Part shown: one piece after another, positions 8,282 through 17,066 of the stretch | Position numbering within the stretch: the first letter of the stretch is position 1 | How the letters are laid out: every line of letters begins with the position of its first letter | Assembly (NCBI GenBank): GCA_023386495.1 | Contig: JAEWJS010000056.1 | Coordinates: 5,434 to 69,433, forward strand | DNA from: Bacillota bacterium | GTDB taxonomy: Bacteria; Bacillota; Bacilli; Paenibacillales; Paenibacillaceae | Length of the DNA: 64,000 bases | Direction of reading: 5' to 3' | Translations under genes and position numbers: made by a program | The notes under the pieces: generated by a model | Databases searched by the model: none | Seen by the model: the letters and a program-made list of their open reading frames with translations, nothing else | What the model was told of the DNA's origin: nothing

Positions 8282-8287
8282 AGTATA
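8282..8287 (-). promoter_or_regulatory. -10 box of doxX copy 3
   Basis: TATACT on the - strand in the same context as the other copies, predicting a start near 8275. Confidence 0.55.
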
Positions 8288-8308
8288 GAGCGGCCGGCGG
8301 GGAGACAA

Positions 8309-8324
8309 TGTGATATTATTCACA
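8309..8324. promoter_or_regulatory. CRP/FNR-type operator of doxX copy 3, proximal
   Basis: TGTGA-TATTAT-TCACA, an exact consensus match centred at 8316.5, again 41.5 bases from the predicted doxX start. Confidence 0.7.
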
Positions 8325-8337
8325 TTACGCATTACAT

Positions 8338-8353
8338 TGTGAAAAAAATCTCA
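8338..8353. promoter_or_regulatory. CRP/FNR-type operator of doxX copy 3, distal
   Basis: TGTGA-AAAAAA-TCTCA, one mismatch from consensus, centred 29 bases beyond the proximal site. It lies just upstream of the -35 box of the divergent glutathione peroxidase promoter and could affect both genes. Confidence 0.5.
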
Positions 8354-8363
8354 AACCCCCGGT

Positions 8364-8393
8364 TTGACGCAGCATTCGGACGGGTGCTAGACT
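8364..8393 (+). promoter_or_regulatory. Sigma-A promoter of the glutathione peroxidase gene
   Basis: TTGACG (8364-8369), 18-base spacer, TAGACT (8388-8393). Confidence 0.65.
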
Positions 8394-8464
8394 ACTGGTG
8401 AATCAACGCAATCGGCAACGGGAACGGCAACGGAAACGGTCTATCTATAAGGAGGCAAGCATGC

Positions 8465-8929
8465 ATGGCAACGATCTATGACTATCACGCTAACACGATC
8501 AAGGGGACACCTGTTCAACTGAAGGATTATGAGGGGCAAGTGGTCGTGATCGCGAACACGGCCAGCGAGTGCGGCCTGACGCCGCAGTATGAAGGGCTGC
8601 AGAAGCTGTACGAGCAGTACAAGGATCGGGGGCTCGTCGTGCTGGGCTTCCCTTGCAACCAGTTCGGCGGACAGGAGCCGGGCACGAGCACTGACATCCA
8701 GTCGTTCTGCAGTCTCAACTACGGGGTGACGTTCCCGATGTTCGAGAAGGTCGACGTGAAGGGGCCGAATGCGCATCCGCTATTCGTGCATCTGACGGGC
8801 GGGGACGGTGAGCTGGTTCCGTGGAACTTCACGAAGTTCCTGATCGGGAAGGACGGCAAGCTCGTGAAGCGCTTCGAGCCGCCGGTGCAGCCGGCAGACA
8901 TGACAGAGGATATCGAAGCGTTGTTGTAA
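8465..8929 (+). CDS. Glutathione peroxidase family protein (thiol peroxidase)
   Basis: 154 aa cytoplasmic enzyme of the GPx family, reducing hydroperoxides at the expense of thiols or thioredoxin. The peroxidatic Cys is in NTASECGLTPQYEGLQ (about residue 36), followed by the second family motif LGFPCNQFGGQEPG (about 60-73) and WNFTKFL (about 119). Length is normal to slightly short. ATG 8465 is 9 bases from AAGGAGG (8449-8455); the ATG at 8461 is out of frame. Divergent from doxX copy 3, which fits an oxidative-stress or redox theme. Confidence 0.92.
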   Translation: MATIYDYHANTIKGTPVQLKDYEGQVVVIANTASECGLTPQYEGLQKLYEQYKDRGLVVLGFPCNQFGGQEPGTSTDIQSFCSLNYGVTFPMFEKVDVKGPNAHPLFVHLTGGDGELVPWNFTKFLIGKDGKLVKRFEPPVQPADMTEDIEALL

Positions 8930-8961
8930 GCCAGCAAGCTGAAAATCATGCGAAAACAAGG

Positions 8962-9006
8962 ACCGCCCGCGCTTAACCGACGATTGTCGGCGTGCGGGCG
9001 GTTTTT
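8962..9006 (+). terminator. Terminator between gpx and bioB
   Basis: ACCGCCCGC (8962-8970) pairs with GCGGGCGGT (8994-9002), followed by TTTT. It sits between convergent genes and may serve both. Confidence 0.8.
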
Positions 9007-9055
9007 GGTGCGGGGAGGCGCGGTGCGGCAATCGGGCGGATGCGGGGGAAGCCAG

Positions 9056-10090
9056 CTATAGCGCGCAGTGCTCGATCTCGAAGCCGAGGTCCGCGATCAT
9101 GCGGTGGTCGAGTGCGGCTTCCTGCCCGGAAGTGGTGAGGTAGTCGCCGACGAAAATCGAGTTGACAGCGTACAGCGCCAGCGGCTGCAGCGAACGCAAG
9201 TTGACCTCGCGGCCGCCGGCCAAGCGGATCTCGCGGTCCGGACAGATGAAGCGGAACAGGGCGAGCGTCTTCAACGCCTTGATCGGAGGCGTAAGAGGGC
9301 GGCTGCCGAGCGGCGTGCCGGGGATCGGATTCAAGAAGTTAACCGGGATCGATTCGGCCCCCAGCTCGCGCAGCGCATAAGCGGTCCGAGCGAGCTCGCG
9401 ATCGGACTCGCCCATGCCGACGATGACGCCCGAGCAAGGCGACATGCCGGCCCGTGCAGCAGTCTGCACAGTCTCGATGCGCTGCTCATAGGTGTGCGTA
9501 GTGGTGATGGACGGATAGAGGTCTGGGCTGGTGTTCAGATTATGGTTGTAGCGATGGACCCCGGCTGCGGCCAAGCGCTCGGCTTGCTGCGGCGAGAGAA
9601 TGCCGAGGCAAGCGCACACCTTAAGCGATGTCGTGCGGCGGATTTCGCGGACGGCATCGATGACCTGTTCGAGCTCGCGCGCGGTCGGGCCGCGGCCCGA
9701 GGCAACGATGCAGTACGTGCCGGCCTGCCGCTGGAGCGCTTCTTGGGCGCCCTGGAGAAGCGTCTCGGTGTTCAGCATGGTGTACTTGGCGATCGGCGCT
9801 TCCGAGACGATCGACTGCGAGCAATAGCCGCAGTCCTCGGGACAGTGCCCGCTCTTGGCGTTGACGATCATGTTGAGCTTCACCTTGTTGCCGAAGTAGC
9901 TGCGGCGGACGCGGTAGGCGGCATGCAGGATCGGCAGCAGCGCTTCTTCCGGCGCTTCCAGCACGGCAATCGCCTCTTCGAGCGACGGCGCTTCGCCGGC
10001 CAGGCTGCGTTCGGCAAGCCGGTCCCAGAGGGCATATGGAGATGATGACGGCGACAGTGACGATTGTGGGTGCTGTGAGGGCTGTGGCAT
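9056..10090 (-). CDS. bioB: Biotin synthase
   Basis: 344 aa radical-SAM enzyme that inserts sulfur into dethiobiotin. The [4Fe-4S] Cys triad is in HCPEDCGYCSQS (about 80-91). Other BioB landmarks are ASGRGPT, CACLGIL, YNHNLNTSPDLYPSI and VGMGESDRE, and FLNPIPGTPL near the C-terminal third. The start at 10090 (MPQPSQH) is chosen because GGAGGT lies just upstream, and a longer frame would run into the operator. The remaining bio genes are not adjacent. A BirA-type operator upstream indicates repression by biotinyl-AMP-loaded BirA. Confidence 0.95.
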   Translation of the reverse strand: MPQPSQHPQSSLSPSSSPYALWDRLAERSLAGEAPSLEEAIAVLEAPEEALLPILHAAYRVRRSYFGNKVKLNMIVNAKSGHCPEDCGYCSQSIVSEAPIAKYTMLNTETLLQGAQEALQRQAGTYCIVASGRGPTARELEQVIDAVREIRRTTSLKVCACLGILSPQQAERLAAAGVHRYNHNLNTSPDLYPSITTTHTYEQRIETVQTAARAGMSPCSGVIVGMGESDRELARTAYALRELGAESIPVNFLNPIPGTPLGSRPLTPPIKALKTLALFRFICPDREIRLAGGREVNLRSLQPLALYAVNSIFVGDYLTTSGQEAALDHRMIADLGFEIEHCAL

Positions 10091-10138
10091 GGTGGGGACC
10101 TCCGATCGGGATGGAATAGATGGGCCGGGCAAGTTATA

Positions 10139-10169
10139 TGTTAACCGGTCACGCATTCTATGGTTAACA
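10139..10169. promoter_or_regulatory. BirA operator upstream of bioB
   Basis: TGTTAACC, 15 bases, GGTTAACA: a near-perfect copy of the Gram-positive BirA operator (dyad TTGTTAACC-N15-GGTTAACAA). It lies 49-79 bases before bioB, where it would cover the promoter. Confidence 0.85.
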
Positions 10170-10313
10170 ATTAACAGGCTACCAGATGGTCAACCCTGTG
10201 TAAAGGGGATTATTGCCAGGCTGAGCGACTGGTTGTTTGCAATCGAGGCGGCTGCTCGGTACAGTGTTAACTAGAAGAATACACGCGGCGCAAGCCAGGG
10301 TCGGAGGTTGAAG

Positions 10314-11558
10314 ATGGACCAGGACAATACGATTACGAATACGAAATCGAAGGCAGCTCCAACGATCCTCGTCGTGTTCACCGGCGGGACGATCGGTTCG
10401 CGCGCAAGCGGCGGCTTGATCGACCTGGATGGACAAGCAGGTTACGACCTGCTGGAGAGATATGCGGCGATGACGGCTGGTGGGGGACAGGAGCGGGAAC
10501 AGGGCAGGGAGCGGCAGGACCGAGAGATGCGGCAGGAGCCGGGTGCGGGCCTGGCGCTTGGGGCGCTAGCTTCGGAGCTAGGCGACGCGGTAAACGGCGT
10601 GCGGTTCGAGACGGTGCAGCCGTATCAGACGCTGAGCGAGAACATGAACCCCTCGCATTGGGAATCGCTCATCGCCTGCATTCGGCAGGCAGGGCCGGAG
10701 CGATACAGCGGCGTGATCGTGACGCACGGCTCGGATACGCTGGCATTCACGGCGGCTGCCCTGAGCTATGCATTCGCGGAGGTCGGCGTGCCGATCGTGC
10801 TCGTGGCCGCGAACTACCCGCTGGACGATGCGCGCAGCAACGGTCTGCGGAACTTCGCAGCCGCGGTCGACTTCATCGCCGGGAGCGGGCTGGCCGGCGT
10901 GTACGCCGTCTTCGAGAACGGCCGCGGCGAGCTGCCGGTCTACCTCGGCACGCGGCTGATCGAGGCGCTGCCGTTCACGGACCAGTTCGGCGCGCCGTAC
11001 GATGCGCCGCTGGGTACCATGCGCGCGGGCCGCTTCGAGCCGCTGGCGCATGACGTGAACCCGCCGCTGATCAAGCTGCGGCGCAAGGCTGCGGCAGGCG
11101 GTGCTGCCGCTGGCGGCGCACGCGAGCTGCGCTTCTCGACGGACGTGCTCTTCATTAGGCCCTACATTGGCCTGGATTACGGCTGGTACGATTGGTCAGC
11201 CGTCGGAGGGCCGTCGCGCAAGCCTGCGGCCGTGCTCCACGGCCTGTACCACTCCGCCACGGCGAACGGCGAGGAAGCGGCCGGCATGCGCGAGGCTTCG
11301 TTCACCGCGTTCGCGAAGCGCTGCGCCGAGCAGGGCGTGGATCTCTATGTCGCGCCTGCCAAGGATGCGGAAGCGGCGCGTTACAATTCTGCCGAGGTCG
11401 GGCTCGGCGAAGGGGCGCTGCCGCTTCGCAAGGTGACCGTCGAGGCAGCCCTCGTCAAGCTCATGGCCGCGTACGGCACTTACACGGATGCTGCGGAACG
11501 GCAGGCTTTTCTCGCGCGCAACGTGTTCTACGAGCATCACTCGGGCGGAGCTTGGTAG
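10314..11558 (+). CDS. Asparaginase/glutaminase family protein
   Basis: 414 aa protein related to type I L-asparaginases. The first catalytic-Thr motif is visible as FTGGTIGS (about 21-28), and the second as VTHGSDTLAFTAAAL (about 137-151), carrying the Thr-Asp pair. The family hydrolyses Asn (or Gln) to the acid and ammonia. It is longer than typical AnsA (about 330 aa) because of a Gly/Glu/Arg-rich insertion at about 58-85 and an extended C-terminal domain, so substrate is uncertain. ATG 10314 has CGGAGG 6 bases upstream. It appears to be a single-gene unit. Confidence 0.82.
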   Translation: MDQDNTITNTKSKAAPTILVVFTGGTIGSRASGGLIDLDGQAGYDLLERYAAMTAGGGQEREQGRERQDREMRQEPGAGLALGALASELGDAVNGVRFETVQPYQTLSENMNPSHWESLIACIRQAGPERYSGVIVTHGSDTLAFTAAALSYAFAEVGVPIVLVAANYPLDDARSNGLRNFAAAVDFIAGSGLAGVYAVFENGRGELPVYLGTRLIEALPFTDQFGAPYDAPLGTMRAGRFEPLAHDVNPPLIKLRRKAAAGGAAAGGARELRFSTDVLFIRPYIGLDYGWYDWSAVGGPSRKPAAVLHGLYHSATANGEEAAGMREASFTAFAKRCAEQGVDLYVAPAKDAEAARYNSAEVGLGEGALPLRKVTVEAALVKLMAAYGTYTDAAERQAFLARNVFYEHHSGGAW

Positions 11559-12067
11559 GGGAGCGTCTGCTAGTTCCGTTACATGGTGCAAACCCCAGGT
11601 TTATCGGCGTATAGCGGCGTTACGGAGACTGTCGAATGATTCGGATTTGCCACCGTAAGCGCTGATCGCCGATCGCAAGCTTTGGCTCAATGGGCGATTA
11701 GCGAAGCAATTGCGCTGTTAAGGGATGTGCATGCGCTAATTTCAGGTGATATCCCTCATTCTAACCCAATAACGTATTGGATTCGCTAAATAGCGCACGT
11801 CTGTTCGCTAATTAGCGAACTCACGCCATATATGGCGTTTGAGTGGGGCTAAGCTCTTGGATTAGCGAATGTATATACGTTAACAGCGCAGATGCTTCGC
11901 TGTTGCATGTGAGCAGCGTACCCAGAAGCTCTGAGGGGGGCGCGTCGGCTACGAATGACGAAGCTAACGCAGCTAACGAAGTAGATAGATCGCTCGCTTT
12001 ATGCATGGCGCACTGTCTCCTGCTTTTCGGAACTGCGGCTGAGGCATTCCGCCTCGGGGCGAGCTAT
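11559..12067. other. Intergenic region with a cluster of palindromes
   Basis: No convincing gene in 500 bases. Repeated TTAGCGAA/TTCGCTAA words occur across 11690-11870, with three palindromes packed at 11766-11838: CCAATA-ACG-TATTGG (11766-11780), the 18-bp perfect GTTCGCTAATTAGCGAAC (11803-11820), and the 16-bp perfect ACGCCATATATGGCGT (11823-11838). An 88-codon open frame at 11843-12109 overlaps the next gene's promoter and is not supported. Confidence 0.6.
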
Positions 12068-12073
12068 TATAAT
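12068..12073 (+). promoter_or_regulatory. -10 box of the Tet(M)-like gene
   Basis: TATAAT, 50 bases before the start codon. A matching -35 is not obvious. Confidence 0.5.
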
Positions 12074-12123
12074 GAAGAACAGCAAGACAACATGAAGATC
12101 GCAAGTTGAAGGGGAATCGGACG

Positions 12124-14220
12124 ATGGCAACAGGGCAGCAAGGCGCAGGTTCGCACGCAGAAGGGCGAACAGGTTCGGCTCCGGCGGGGGCTGGAAGGCA
12201 GCAACAACAGGCGGCGAAGCGGCGGAACGTTGGAATATTCGCGCATGTCGATGCGGGGAAGACCACGACGACGGAGCATTGTCTCTATGAGAGCGGGCGC
12301 ATTCGGACGCTGGGCAGCGTGGATCGAGGCACGGCGCAGACGGACAGCATGGATGTCGAGCGCGAGAGAGGCATCTCGGTCCGCGCGGCTGCGACGATGT
12401 ACGAGTGGCAGGGAGTCGCGGTGAACCTCGTCGATACGCCGGGGCATGTCGACTTCCTGTCGGAGGTCGAGCGGACGCTGCGTGTGATGGACGGCGCCGT
12501 GCTGATCGTATCGGCGGTAGAGGGCGTGCAGGCGCAGACGGAAGTCATCTGGCACGCGCTGCGTAAGCTCGGCATTCCGACGATCCTCTACGTGAACAAA
12601 ATGGACCGCGTCGGTGCAAGCGCTTCCCGCACTTTGGCGGACATCCGCAAGCATCTGTCGCCGCTTGCGGTGCCGATCCAGCTGCCGGTCGGCGAGGCCG
12701 ATACGTACGAGCGGAGCGCGGACCTCTGGCAGCAGCTGTCGGCTGCAGGCGAGGACGGAACGGTGGAGGCAGCGTTCCATGCAGCGCAGTCGGAGCTGCT
12801 CGAGACCGTCGCGCAATCCGACGAGGCGCTGCTCGACCGCTTCATCGCGGAGGGACCGCCGGGCACAACCGCCGCGCTTGCGGGCTGGCAAGCCGACTTC
12901 GCGCGGCTCGCGCAGCGCGGCGAGCTGTTCCCGGTGCTGTTCGGCGCCTCGAATAAGGGCATCGGCATCGCTCAACTGCTGGATGCCGTCAATCGATATC
13001 TGCCTGCACCGCAGGCCGATCGGGACGGACCGCTGTCCGGCGTCGTGTTCCGGATCGAACGGGATAAGGTCATGGGGCGCATGGCGTACGTGCGCCTCTA
13101 CGCCGGCGCGATCCGAAATCGCGATACGGTGCGTAACCTGACGCAAGGCCTCGACGAGAAGGTGACGCAGGTCCGCAAGGTCGACGGGCGAAAGGCCGAG
13201 GATGTCGGCCTGCTCGAGGCCGGCGATATCGCCGCGGTGTGCGGCATGCAGCACGTGCGAATCGGTGACGTGCTCGGCAGCGACGCGCTCGTGCCAGAAG
13301 AAGCGCGGCTCGCCGTGCCGCTGCTCACCGTGCAGGTGCGGTGGGCGAGCGAGCAGGATTACCCGCGCGTCGTAGCGGCGCTGCAGGAGCTCGCGGACGA
13401 GGATCCGCTGCTTGACCTGCAGTGGCTGCAGGAGGAGCGGGAGCTGCACCTGAAGGTAATGGGCCCGATTCAGCTCGAGATTCTGACGCGCGTGCTCGAG
13501 AGCCGATTCGGCCTTGCGGTACAGTTCAGCGAGCCATCCGTCATCTACAAGGAGACGCTGTGCGGCACGGGCGAAGGCTTCGTCGCGTATACGATGCCGA
13601 AGCCGTGCTGGGCGATCCTGCGCTTCCGCATGGAGCCGCTGCCGCGCGGCAGCGGCCTGCAATATGACGCGCAAGTGCGCGCGGAGGACCTGCTGCCGCA
13701 GTACCAGAACGAAGTGGCGCGGCGGGTGCCGGAAGCGCTGCAGCAAGGGATGTACGGCTGGGAGGTCGTCGACCTCAAGATCACGTTAGTAGAAGGGCAG
13801 CACCATGTGTGGCATACGCATCCGCTCGATTTTGTCGTGGCGACGCCGATGGGTATTATGGACGGGCTCAACCGGATCGGGACGAAGCTGCTCGAGCCGA
13901 TGCTGCAGTTCCGCCTGACGGTGCCCGAGGAATTCGGCGGTAAGGTCATGAACGATCTCGTGCAGATGCGGGCCGCGTTCGAGGCCCCCGTGTTGCACGG
14001 CGACCGCATGACGATCGAAGGCCGGGTGCCGGTCGCGACGTCGCTCGAGTACGCGGTGAAGCTGGGCTCCATGACGAAGGGGCGTGCGACGCTGTCTACG
14101 TCCTTCGTGGGGTATCAGGAGTGCCCAGCCGACGTGAAGGCCGAACGGCCAAGGCGCGGCGTCAACCCGCTGGACACGTCGAAGTACATTCTGAGCGTCC
14201 GCAATGCGCTCTCCTCGTAG
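12124..14220 (+). CDS. EF-G-like GTPase of the ribosomal protection (TetM/OtrA) type
   Basis: 698 aa translational GTPase. G motifs are AHVDAGKTTTTE (G1, about 40-51), the switch I region RGISVRAAATMYEW, DTPGHVDF (G3, about 105-112) and NKMD (G4, about 158-161). EF-G domains II-V follow, with the C-terminal region ending near YILSVRNALSS. Length and spacing fit the Tet(M)/Tet(O)/OtrA group, which release tetracycline from ribosomes. The first 38 residues are a Gly/Gln/Ala-rich extension absent in typical Tet(M). ATG 12124 is preferred because GGGGA ends 8 bases before it. A chromosomal paralogue with a role other than resistance is quite possible; resistance is not demonstrated by sequence. 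Confidence 0.83.
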   Translation: MATGQQGAGSHAEGRTGSAPAGAGRQQQQAAKRRNVGIFAHVDAGKTTTTEHCLYESGRIRTLGSVDRGTAQTDSMDVERERGISVRAAATMYEWQGVAVNLVDTPGHVDFLSEVERTLRVMDGAVLIVSAVEGVQAQTEVIWHALRKLGIPTILYVNKMDRVGASASRTLADIRKHLSPLAVPIQLPVGEADTYERSADLWQQLSAAGEDGTVEAAFHAAQSELLETVAQSDEALLDRFIAEGPPGTTAALAGWQADFARLAQRGELFPVLFGASNKGIGIAQLLDAVNRYLPAPQADRDGPLSGVVFRIERDKVMGRMAYVRLYAGAIRNRDTVRNLTQGLDEKVTQVRKVDGRKAEDVGLLEAGDIAAVCGMQHVRIGDVLGSDALVPEEARLAVPLLTVQVRWASEQDYPRVVAALQELADEDPLLDLQWLQEERELHLKVMGPIQLEILTRVLESRFGLAVQFSEPSVIYKETLCGTGEGFVAYTMPKPCWAILRFRMEPLPRGSGLQYDAQVRAEDLLPQYQNEVARRVPEALQQGMYGWEVVDLKITLVEGQHHVWHTHPLDFVVATPMGIMDGLNRIGTKLLEPMLQFRLTVPEEFGGKVMNDLVQMRAAFEAPVLHGDRMTIEGRVPVATSLEYAVKLGSMTKGRATLSTSFVGYQECPADVKAERPRRGVNPLDTSKYILSVRNALSS

Positions 14221-14284
14221 TTAAGAATTCTCGGCTCGATGACGATGAATAGATTATTCATGCATAGATAGGGGTACAGAAATC

Positions 14285-15598
14285 ATGAGAATTGGTGTGT
14301 TCGGAGCGGGTTACGTCGGGCTGGTGACAGCCGTATGTCTGTCGGAATACGGGTATGACATTCAGGTCGTGGAGACGAATCCGGAGAAGCTGGCGAAGCT
14401 TCGGCAAGGGATCAATACGATCTATGAGCCGGGATTGACGGAGATGCTGGGACGCAATCTGGCGCTGGGCCGGCTGCGGTTCACGGACGATGCGGCGGAT
14501 ACGGTCCGCTCGGCGGAGGTGCTGTTCCTGTGCGTCGGCACCCCGCCGCGGCCGGACGGCGGCGCCGACATGTCGCAGATCGAGTCGGCGATGAAGGCGG
14601 TCGTGCAGCACTGCGAGGAGGCGGAGCGCAAGATCGTCGTCGTGAAAAGCACGGTGCCCGTCGGAACGGCCGCCTGGCTGGACAAGATCGCGAAGCTGTA
14701 CGCCAAGGGGAAGCAGGTCCAACTGGACGTCGTGTCCAACCCCGAGTTTCTGCGGGAGGGCGCGGCGGTCCAGGACTTCATGCATCCGGACCGCATCGTG
14801 ATCGGGGCGTCGAGCGGATCGGCCGCCGACAAGCTCGTTCAGATTTATGAGCCGATCGACTGTCCCAAGATGGTGACCGACTCGCACACGGCGGAGATCA
14901 TCAAGTATGCGGCGAACTCTTTTCTCGCGACGAAGATCTCGTTCATCAACATGGTCTCCGACCTGTGCGACGAGCTCGGCGCGAACGTCAGCCAAGTCGC
15001 GGAAGGAATGGGCTACGACGAGCGGATCGGCCGCCAGTTCCTGCGCGCGGGCATCGGGTTCGGCGGTTCCTGCTTCCCCAAGGATCTGCAGGCATTCGCC
15101 CATATCGGGCGCGAGCATAACGTGAACTTCGGCCTGCTGGACGAAGTCATGCGCGTGAACCGCGAACGGCCGCAGCGCATGCTGGAGAAGCTGCGCAAGC
15201 AGATGTGGGTGCTGAGCGGCAAGACGGTCGCCGTGATGGGGTTGACCTTCAAGCCGGATACGGACGACGTGCGCGAATCGCCGGCGGCTGCCTTCATCTC
15301 GGGGCTGCTGGCCGAGGGCGCGCACGTCAAGGCGTATGACCCGATCGGCGTGCCGAACTTCCGGCAGATGTACCCGTCCATCGCATCGCAGGTGACATTC
15401 GTCGATTCGGAGGAGGAGCTGTTCACGGGCAGCCATGCAGCCGTATTGGTGACGGAGTGGCAGCAGATTCGGCAGTTCAATTGGGCTGCGGTGAAGGAAT
15501 TGATGGAGCTGCCGGTTGTGTTGGATACGCGCAATGCGCTCGAGCCCACGCAGATGCGGGAGCTGGGGTACGACTACAGCTCGATCGGCAGTAGGTAG
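14285..15598 (+). CDS. ugd: UDP-glucose 6-dehydrogenase
   Basis: 437 aa NAD-dependent enzyme that oxidises UDP-glucose to UDP-glucuronate, a precursor of acidic surface polysaccharides. The Rossmann motif GAGYVGLVTA is at about 6-15, VGTPPRPDGGADMS is at about 85, and the catalytic Cys lies in FGGSCFPKDLQAF (about 259-271). MGLTFKPDTDDVRESPA opens the C-terminal UDP-binding domain. It is a stand-alone gene 15 kb from the glycan locus; a second, UDP-ManNAc-type dehydrogenase lies inside that locus at 30173. Confidence 0.93.
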   Translation: MRIGVFGAGYVGLVTAVCLSEYGYDIQVVETNPEKLAKLRQGINTIYEPGLTEMLGRNLALGRLRFTDDAADTVRSAEVLFLCVGTPPRPDGGADMSQIESAMKAVVQHCEEAERKIVVVKSTVPVGTAAWLDKIAKLYAKGKQVQLDVVSNPEFLREGAAVQDFMHPDRIVIGASSGSAADKLVQIYEPIDCPKMVTDSHTAEIIKYAANSFLATKISFINMVSDLCDELGANVSQVAEGMGYDERIGRQFLRAGIGFGGSCFPKDLQAFAHIGREHNVNFGLLDEVMRVNRERPQRMLEKLRKQMWVLSGKTVAVMGLTFKPDTDDVRESPAAAFISGLLAEGAHVKAYDPIGVPNFRQMYPSIASQVTFVDSEEELFTGSHAAVLVTEWQQIRQFNWAAVKELMELPVVLDTRNALEPTQMRELGYDYSSIGSR

Positions 15599-15678
15599 CG
15601 GAACGGCGGAACGGCTGCGCATAGCATCATCCTCGCGAGGAATAATAGGGCATACCATTTGTCCGCGAGGTGATCAGC

Positions 15679-17016
15679 ATGGCAGGCAAGTACGGCGAGG
15701 GCGGAGAGCGCTTCTCGTCGCTGGGCTTCATCCTGGCGGCGATCGGCAGCTCGGTCGGGCTCGGCAACATGTGGAAGTTCCCCTACATCACCGGCAAATA
15801 CGGCGGCGCGGCATTCTTCCTCGTGTTCACGATCTGTCTGGTCGCGATCGGCATTCCGGTACTGCTCGCGGAGCTGGCAATCGGGCGTGCCGGACGCGGC
15901 AGCCCATTCACGTCGATGAGACGGCTCGGCGGCGGCAAACTGTGGGGCGGCTTCGGCTTCCTCTCGATCGCCGGCGCATTCGTCATCATGTCCTATTACG
16001 CAGTCGTGGCCGGCTGGACGCTGCACTACGCGATGATCTCGCTCAGCGGCAGTCTGTTCGCGAATACGGATTATTCGGGAACCTTTTTCGCCTTCATCGG
16101 AAGCTGGCTGCCGGTCGGATGGCAGGCATTGGTCATGGTGCTGACCGCAGCGGTCGTGGCCGGCGGCGTGTCGTCGGGCATCGAACGCTTCAATAAGATT
16201 CTCATCCCCGGACTTGTCATTCTGCTCCTCGTGTTGGCCGTACGCGCGCTGACGCTGGAGGGAGCGGGCGAAGGCGTGTCCTTCTTCCTGCGGCCCGACT
16301 TCTCGAAGCTGACGGCGGAGTCGATCGTCGCCGCGCTCGGCCATGCGTTCTTCTCGCTGTCGCTCGGCATGGGCACGATGCTGACATACGGCTCCTACGT
16401 GGAGAAGTCCCAGTCGCTCGGCGCGGCGACGATCGCGATCGCCGGGGGCGACCTGCTGTATGCGCTGCTTGCGGGACTCATTATTTTTCCCACGACGTTC
16501 GTGTTCGGCATCGCGCCGACGGAGGGCGCTGGACTGGTGTTCATGGCGCTGCCTGCGGCATTCTCCGCCATGCCTTTCGGCGCCTTCATCGGTGGCTTGT
16601 TCTTCATCCTGCTCGCGATCGCGGCGTTGACGTCTGCCGTCTCGATCCTCGAGGTGCCGGTCGCGTTCGTGCGCGAGCGGTTCCAGCTGTCCCGGACGAA
16701 GGCGGCAGCCGTCACCGGCATCGTGTGCTTTCTCGTCGGTCTGCCCTCGGCGTTGTCTGCGGGCGATGCGGTGGAGGGACTGGGTTGGGGAGGACGTTCG
16801 TTCTTCGACTGGATGGACTTCTTGTCGTCGAACGTGATTTTGCCGTTAGGCGGGCTGGCGGTGACGATCTTCGCGGGCTACGTATGGAAGCAAGCGGGCG
16901 AGGAGGCGGGGCTGACTGCGCGGTGGTTCCGGCTGTGGCTGTTCATGCTGCGCTATGTCGCGCCGGTGTTGATCGTGCTTGTGTTCTTGCATTTCTCGGG
17001 GATATTGCGATTCTGA
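15679..17016 (+). CDS. Sodium-dependent transporter, SNF/NSS family
   Basis: 445 aa membrane transporter of the neurotransmitter:sodium symporter family (LeuT-like), importing an amino acid or related solute with Na+. The diagnostic TM1 sequence is AAIGSSVGLGNMWKFPYITGKYGG (the Na+ and substrate site). About 11-12 hydrophobic segments follow, including FFSLSLGMGTMLTYGSYV in TM6-TM7. ATG 15679 is preferred over GTG 15670, which sits inside the AGGTGA ribosome binding site. Substrate cannot be predicted. Confidence 0.9.
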   Translation: MAGKYGEGGERFSSLGFILAAIGSSVGLGNMWKFPYITGKYGGAAFFLVFTICLVAIGIPVLLAELAIGRAGRGSPFTSMRRLGGGKLWGGFGFLSIAGAFVIMSYYAVVAGWTLHYAMISLSGSLFANTDYSGTFFAFIGSWLPVGWQALVMVLTAAVVAGGVSSGIERFNKILIPGLVILLLVLAVRALTLEGAGEGVSFFLRPDFSKLTAESIVAALGHAFFSLSLGMGTMLTYGSYVEKSQSLGAATIAIAGGDLLYALLAGLIIFPTTFVFGIAPTEGAGLVFMALPAAFSAMPFGAFIGGLFFILLAIAALTSAVSILEVPVAFVRERFQLSRTKAAAVTGIVCFLVGLPSALSAGDAVEGLGWGGRSFFDWMDFLSSNVILPLGGLAVTIFAGYVWKQAGEEAGLTARWFRLWLFMLRYVAPVLIVLVFLHFSGILRF

Positions 17017-17032
17017 GTGGTAATGGTGAAGG

Positions 17033-17066
17033 CCCTGTTTGGTGTTCTGAGCAGGGTTTTTCTTTT
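17033..17066 (+). terminator. Terminator of the SNF transporter gene
   Basis: CCCTG and CAGGG arms followed by TTTTTCTTTT, 17 bases after the stop codon. Confidence 0.75.

Noticed and set aside
11843..12109. 88 aa gene before the Tet(M)-like GTPase
   Set aside because: It runs through the TATAAT box, lacks a ribosome binding site and shows no family pattern.
12067..13746. 559-codon - strand frame antisense to the Tet(M)-like gene
   Set aside because: Shadow frame with no recognisable domain.
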